Source: Pseudomonadota bacterium (GTDB taxonomy: Bacteria; Pseudomonadota; Alphaproteobacteria; Azospirillales; Azospirillaceae). Taken from it: a DNA stretch of 8,220 nucleotides. Positions 6,183-8,220 of this stretch are shown here, piece after piece. The translations under genes and the position numbers were made by a program. The first letter of the stretch is position 1. Every line of letters starts with the position of its first letter. A model generated the notes under the pieces. That model ran no database searches, was not told the DNA's origin, and was given only the letters and a program-made list of their open reading frames with translations. The stretch is taken from contig JAEYOB010000539.1 in NCBI GenBank assembly GCA_023412175.1, positions 1-8,220 on the forward strand. Reading direction: 5' to 3'.

Positions 6183-6312
6183 ATGCCGAGGTTTCAGGTT
6201 GCTCATATCAAGCAGCAGGGCGTTGATCTGATCATCATCCCCCTGGACGAATCTTTCGACCGCAAGCTCAGGAGGGAGCAACAGGCCGCCCACACGGAAC
6301 TGCAGGGCAGGG
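6183..6312 (+). pseudogene. 5' fragment of a conserved small hypothetical gene, cut by an IS701-like remnant
   Basis: The start is well defined: GGAG (6173-6176) stands 6 nt before ATG 6183. The product begins MPRFQVAHIKQQGVDLIIIPLDESFDRKLRREQQAAHTELQGRA. I recognise this N-terminus from a family of ~90-residue uncharacterised proteins that usually continue with a conserved G/W-rich second half. Here that half is absent. The frame instead runs on through antisense transposase sequence to 6617, giving a chimeric 145-codon ORF that is unlikely to be a meaningful protein. The junction lies between about 6300 and 6350. The family resemblance is from memory. Confidence 0.6.
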
Positions 6313-6839
6313 CCGTGCCACCCGTTCGCCTCGCACCAGGAGCGGCTGGGCACCAGGGCGCTCAGGACTGGCAGCCCCCAGATGCGCCCGGCGAACGGCA
6401 CCTCGACCAGCAGCATGGCGGTCAACCAGCGCAGGCCACGGGTGGTGACGGTTTGCTCCGTGGACGAGCGCACCGGGTCATAGTAGTGGCTGGCCGGGCG
6501 GACACAGGCCCCACGCCGGCGCTCCAGCGTGTGATCGACCCCAATCACGATTGGCCCGTCCGGGGCGAAGGCGGCGATCAGGGCGTGCAGCAGCGTGCGC
6601 GCCAGCGTCAGCCCTGACCAGGCATTGCGGTTGAGCACGCGGTGAAACGCCGCGAAGCCGGGCTCATCAGCCAGCCCGAGCGTGCGCAGGACATTGCCGA
6701 CCGTGCGTGGACCAACCGCCAGCACCGCGCCGATGGCGAGTGCTGCCACCGTGAAGCGGGTGCGTCCGGAGAAGGCGTCCAGGTAGGGCCAGAGCCACGC
6801 GACGAAACTTCGCGGAAGGGCGAGGGTGGAGTGTGCCAT
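6302..6839 (-). pseudogene. IS701-like DDE transposase, 5' portion only
   Basis: From ATG 6839 the frame reads MAHSTLALPRSFVAWLWPYLDAFSGRTRFTVAAL and continues to about residue 170-180 in a manner typical of IS701-type transposases. The helical N-terminal domain is followed by VIGVDHTLERRRG with the first catalytic aspartate (D102), then DPVRSS and LRWLTAMLLVEVPFAGRIWGLPVLSALVPS. A full protein would be roughly 400-450 residues. The regions with the second aspartate and the glutamate are missing. The frame stays open far beyond 6302, but that part is antisense to other genes. The fragment is therefore inactive. The element's outer end probably lies between 6840 and 6890 (around GGGTGTTGACCCAACAGCCC). 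The truncated side abuts the broken small gene at 6183. Confidence 0.75.
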
Positions 6840-6897
6840 GGGGCACCTGCGGGGCAGCCGGGTGTTGACCCAACAGCCCCCTGCCAGGGTGATCGCG

Positions 6898-7176
6898 ATG
6901 GCCAAGAGCGACCCCGTCCTGGAGCAGATTGCCGCCTATCCGTGGCCGCGTGGCGGCATCACCGCCCGGCGCGTGAACCGCGGCTACTCCCTATTCAGCG
7001 CCCGCACCGGCGCACCGGTCGCCCGGCTGCGGCCCCAAGGCAAAGGGCAGCGGGTTGAGATCCTGTGGTGGCGCCGGGACGTCTGGGGTTCCGTCGGGCA
7101 TTTCGGGGCGGTGTTCGACCTTGATGAGGCGCTTGCCTTCATCGCTGATGAGCCAGCCTTCTGGATCCGCGCGTGA
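6898..7176 (+). CDS. Conserved small hypothetical protein (92 aa)
   Basis: The product starts MAKSDPVLEQIAAYPWPRGGITARRVNRGYSLFSARTGAPVARLRP. It continues KGQRVEILWWRRDVWGSVGHFGAVFDLDEALAFIADEPAFW. I have a sense of similar small proteins (WP-GG--RR-GY, a PVARLRP segment, an LDEAL-FI end with W) in proteobacterial genomes, but no function is known to me. It is probably cytosolic; no signal or membrane segment is seen. ATG 6898 is chosen because the conserved part begins there. The frame extends upstream only into the IS701-like remnant. The upstream site is weak (AGGGTGAT), and the IS end just before it may have removed the native promoter. It is the last gene before the Tn7-like end at 7255. 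Confidence 0.6.
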   Translation: MAKSDPVLEQIAAYPWPRGGITARRVNRGYSLFSARTGAPVARLRPQGKGQRVEILWWRRDVWGSVGHFGAVFDLDEALAFIADEPAFWIRA

Positions 7177-7254
7177 AGGACCGCCGTCCTGAAATGCGCA
7201 AAGTCGAAGTCAAGGCGGGGGTGCGCTGCCGGAACTCTGCGGGCGAACAGCCGG

Positions 7255-7321
7255 AGTCCGAGATTTAACTGGTTCAGTCCAGTATTTTGCTGATGCGTCT
7301 AATTTTTTAGTGGCTTTCACA
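7255..7321 (-). mobile_element. Putative Tn7-like transposon end inserted in comM
   Basis: Read from 7321 inward on the minus strand, the inserted DNA begins TGTGAAAG. It then carries three related 17-bp A-rich repeats at 7296-7312, 7276-7292 and 7255-7271. They read CACTAAAAAATTAGACG, CAGCAAAATACTGGACT and CAGTTAAATCTCGGACT. They share the pattern CA--nAAA-----GAC and are spaced 20-21 bp. Terminal TGTG with tandem ~20-bp TnsB-binding repeats is the architecture of Tn7-family ends. The comM codons stop exactly at this tip, and ACCGC (7322-7326) is the adjacent pentamer. The other end and the tns/tni genes are not in the window, so the family call rests on end structure and insertion site. Confidence 0.6.
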
Positions 7322-8170
7322 ACCGCCGCCGACCAGCGCCGGCAGCGAGGCCGACTGGTGCGGCGAGCGGAAAGGCCGGTGCCGGAGCAGCCGTCCGTCC
7401 TCCAGCAGGCCGGCGACGCTGTGGATCATCGAGACCTCCAGCGCCTCCGCCGGGTCGAGCGGCGGCAGCAGCCCCGGCAGGCGCGCCGCCAGCATGGACT
7501 TGCCCGACCCCGGCGGCCCGATCATCAGCATGTTGTGGTTGCCCGCCGCGGCGACTTCGAGCGCACGCTTGGCCGTCTCGTTGCCCTTCACGTCACGCAG
7601 GCACAGGTGCCGGCCGGCGGCATCCTCCTGCACGCGCGGCTTCGGCGGGGTAAGGATCTGGCTGCCCTTGAAGTGATTGATGAGCGCAAGGAGCGTCGGC
7701 GGCGCCAGCACGTCGAGATCCTCGCCGGCCCAGGCCGCCTCGCCGCCGCAGGCCGCGGGGCAGATCAGCCCGCGCTCGTTGGCCAGCGCGTTGATCGCCG
7801 CCGGCAGCACCCCGGCCACCGGGGTGAGCGCACCATCCAGCGCCAGTTCGCCCAGCGCCGAATAGCGCGCCATGTCCTCGTCCGGCAGCACGCCCATGAC
7901 GGTGAGCAGCCCCAGCGCGATGGGCAGATCGAAGTGCGATCCCTCCTTGAGCACGTCGGCCGGCGCCAGATTGACGGTGATCCGCTTGGCCGGCAGCGAC
8001 AGCCCCAGGGAATTGAACGCCGCCCGCACCCGCTCGCGGCTCTCCCCCACCGCCTTGTCGGGCAGCCCGACGATGGTGAAGGCGACGACGCCGGCGGATA
8101 TCTGCACCTGAACGTCGATATCGAAACAATCGATACCGGAAAAAGCGACCGTTCGGACGCGAGAGACCAT
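7307..8170 (-). pseudogene. comM: ComM/YifB family Mg-chelatase-like ATPase, 5' part, interrupted
   Basis: ComM is a AAA+ helicase that promotes branch migration during natural transformation. From ATG 8170 the frame codes 287 residues, whereas the full protein is about 500-515. The N-terminal ChlI-like domain (residues ~5-165, with [21 protein letters not shown]) is complete. The ATPase domain starts with Walker A GPPGSGKS at 218-225. The frame reaches [19 protein letters not shown] at 283 and then reads CESH and stops in foreign DNA. The Walker B (LFLDELPEF-type), sensor and C-terminal regions are lost, so the product cannot hydrolyse ATP normally. A TTG one codon upstream is a less likely start; AGGAAAG lies about 9 nt before the ATG. 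A TATAGT at 8206-8211 (minus) could be its -10. Confidence 0.93.
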
Positions 8171-8220
8171 CAAAAGGCGCTTTCCTAATGGGAATTGCTC
8201 GCTCCACTATAGGGAGGAAT

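Noticed and set aside
7178..7310. Intrinsic terminator after the 92-codon gene (AGGAC/GTCCT stem, T-run at 7303-7308)
   Set aside because: The 5-bp stem is weak and far from the T-run. The T-run is better explained as part of the A-rich repeat in the transposon end.
7310..8188. 292-codon plus-strand ORF antisense to comM
   Set aside because: Shadow of comM; Q/R-rich and without motifs.
1..8220. CRISPR arrays, tRNA or rRNA genes, and known defence systems
   Set aside because: No regularly spaced direct repeats with spacers, no cloverleaf or rRNA-like conserved blocks, and no recognised defence effector domains were seen on either strand.

Overview
The window is GC-rich (AT-rich only in a few short tracts) and looks like an accessory, mobile-element-scarred region of an alphaproteobacterium. 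The ComM and IS21 proteins and the DUF3892-type protein read like those of Rhodospirillales such as Azospirillum. That taxonomic guess is inference from protein flavour, not from a marker gene.

Layout. Positions 1-2427 are an apparently complete IS21-family insertion sequence, with istA and istB on the minus strand and multi-copy terminal repeats at both ends. It is inserted in the 3' end of a small XRE-type regulator gene (minus strand, to 2692). The regulator now ends in a tail encoded by the IS terminal repeats, and its stop codon lies 3 nt before the istA ATG. A near-perfect palindrome (2701-2721) sits just upstream of the regulator, in the gap shared with a divergent gene (2792-3349) for a small two-helix membrane protein. 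A decayed, frameshifted partial copy of that membrane-protein gene follows at about 3383-3624.

From about 3625 to 5090 there is little convincing coding sequence. It contains several strong stem-loops, a possible 8-codon leader-like ORF and a doubtful 63-codon ORF. Next come a DUF3892-like gene (5105-5392) and an exported small protein (5487-5993). These are followed by the 5' end of a conserved small hypothetical gene (6183 to about 6310), cut by the 5' part of an IS701-like transposase gene (6302-6839, minus). A 92-codon conserved hypothetical gene (6898-7176) comes last before the boundary.

The most interesting feature is at 7255-7321. The comM/yifB gene (minus strand, 7307-8170) is cut after its conserved LVGGG motif. 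The inserted DNA starts, read outward to inward, with TGTG and carries three A-rich ~17-bp repeats at 20-21 bp spacing. This is the architecture of a Tn7-like transposon end with TnsB-type binding sites. The pentamer next to the junction is ACCGC, which I recall as the target duplication of AbaR/Tn6022-type islands in comM of Acinetobacter. Much or all of 1-7321 could therefore be cargo of a comM-targeting Tn7-like element whose transposition genes and other end lie outside the window. No defence system or other multi-gene machine can be recognised inside the window.
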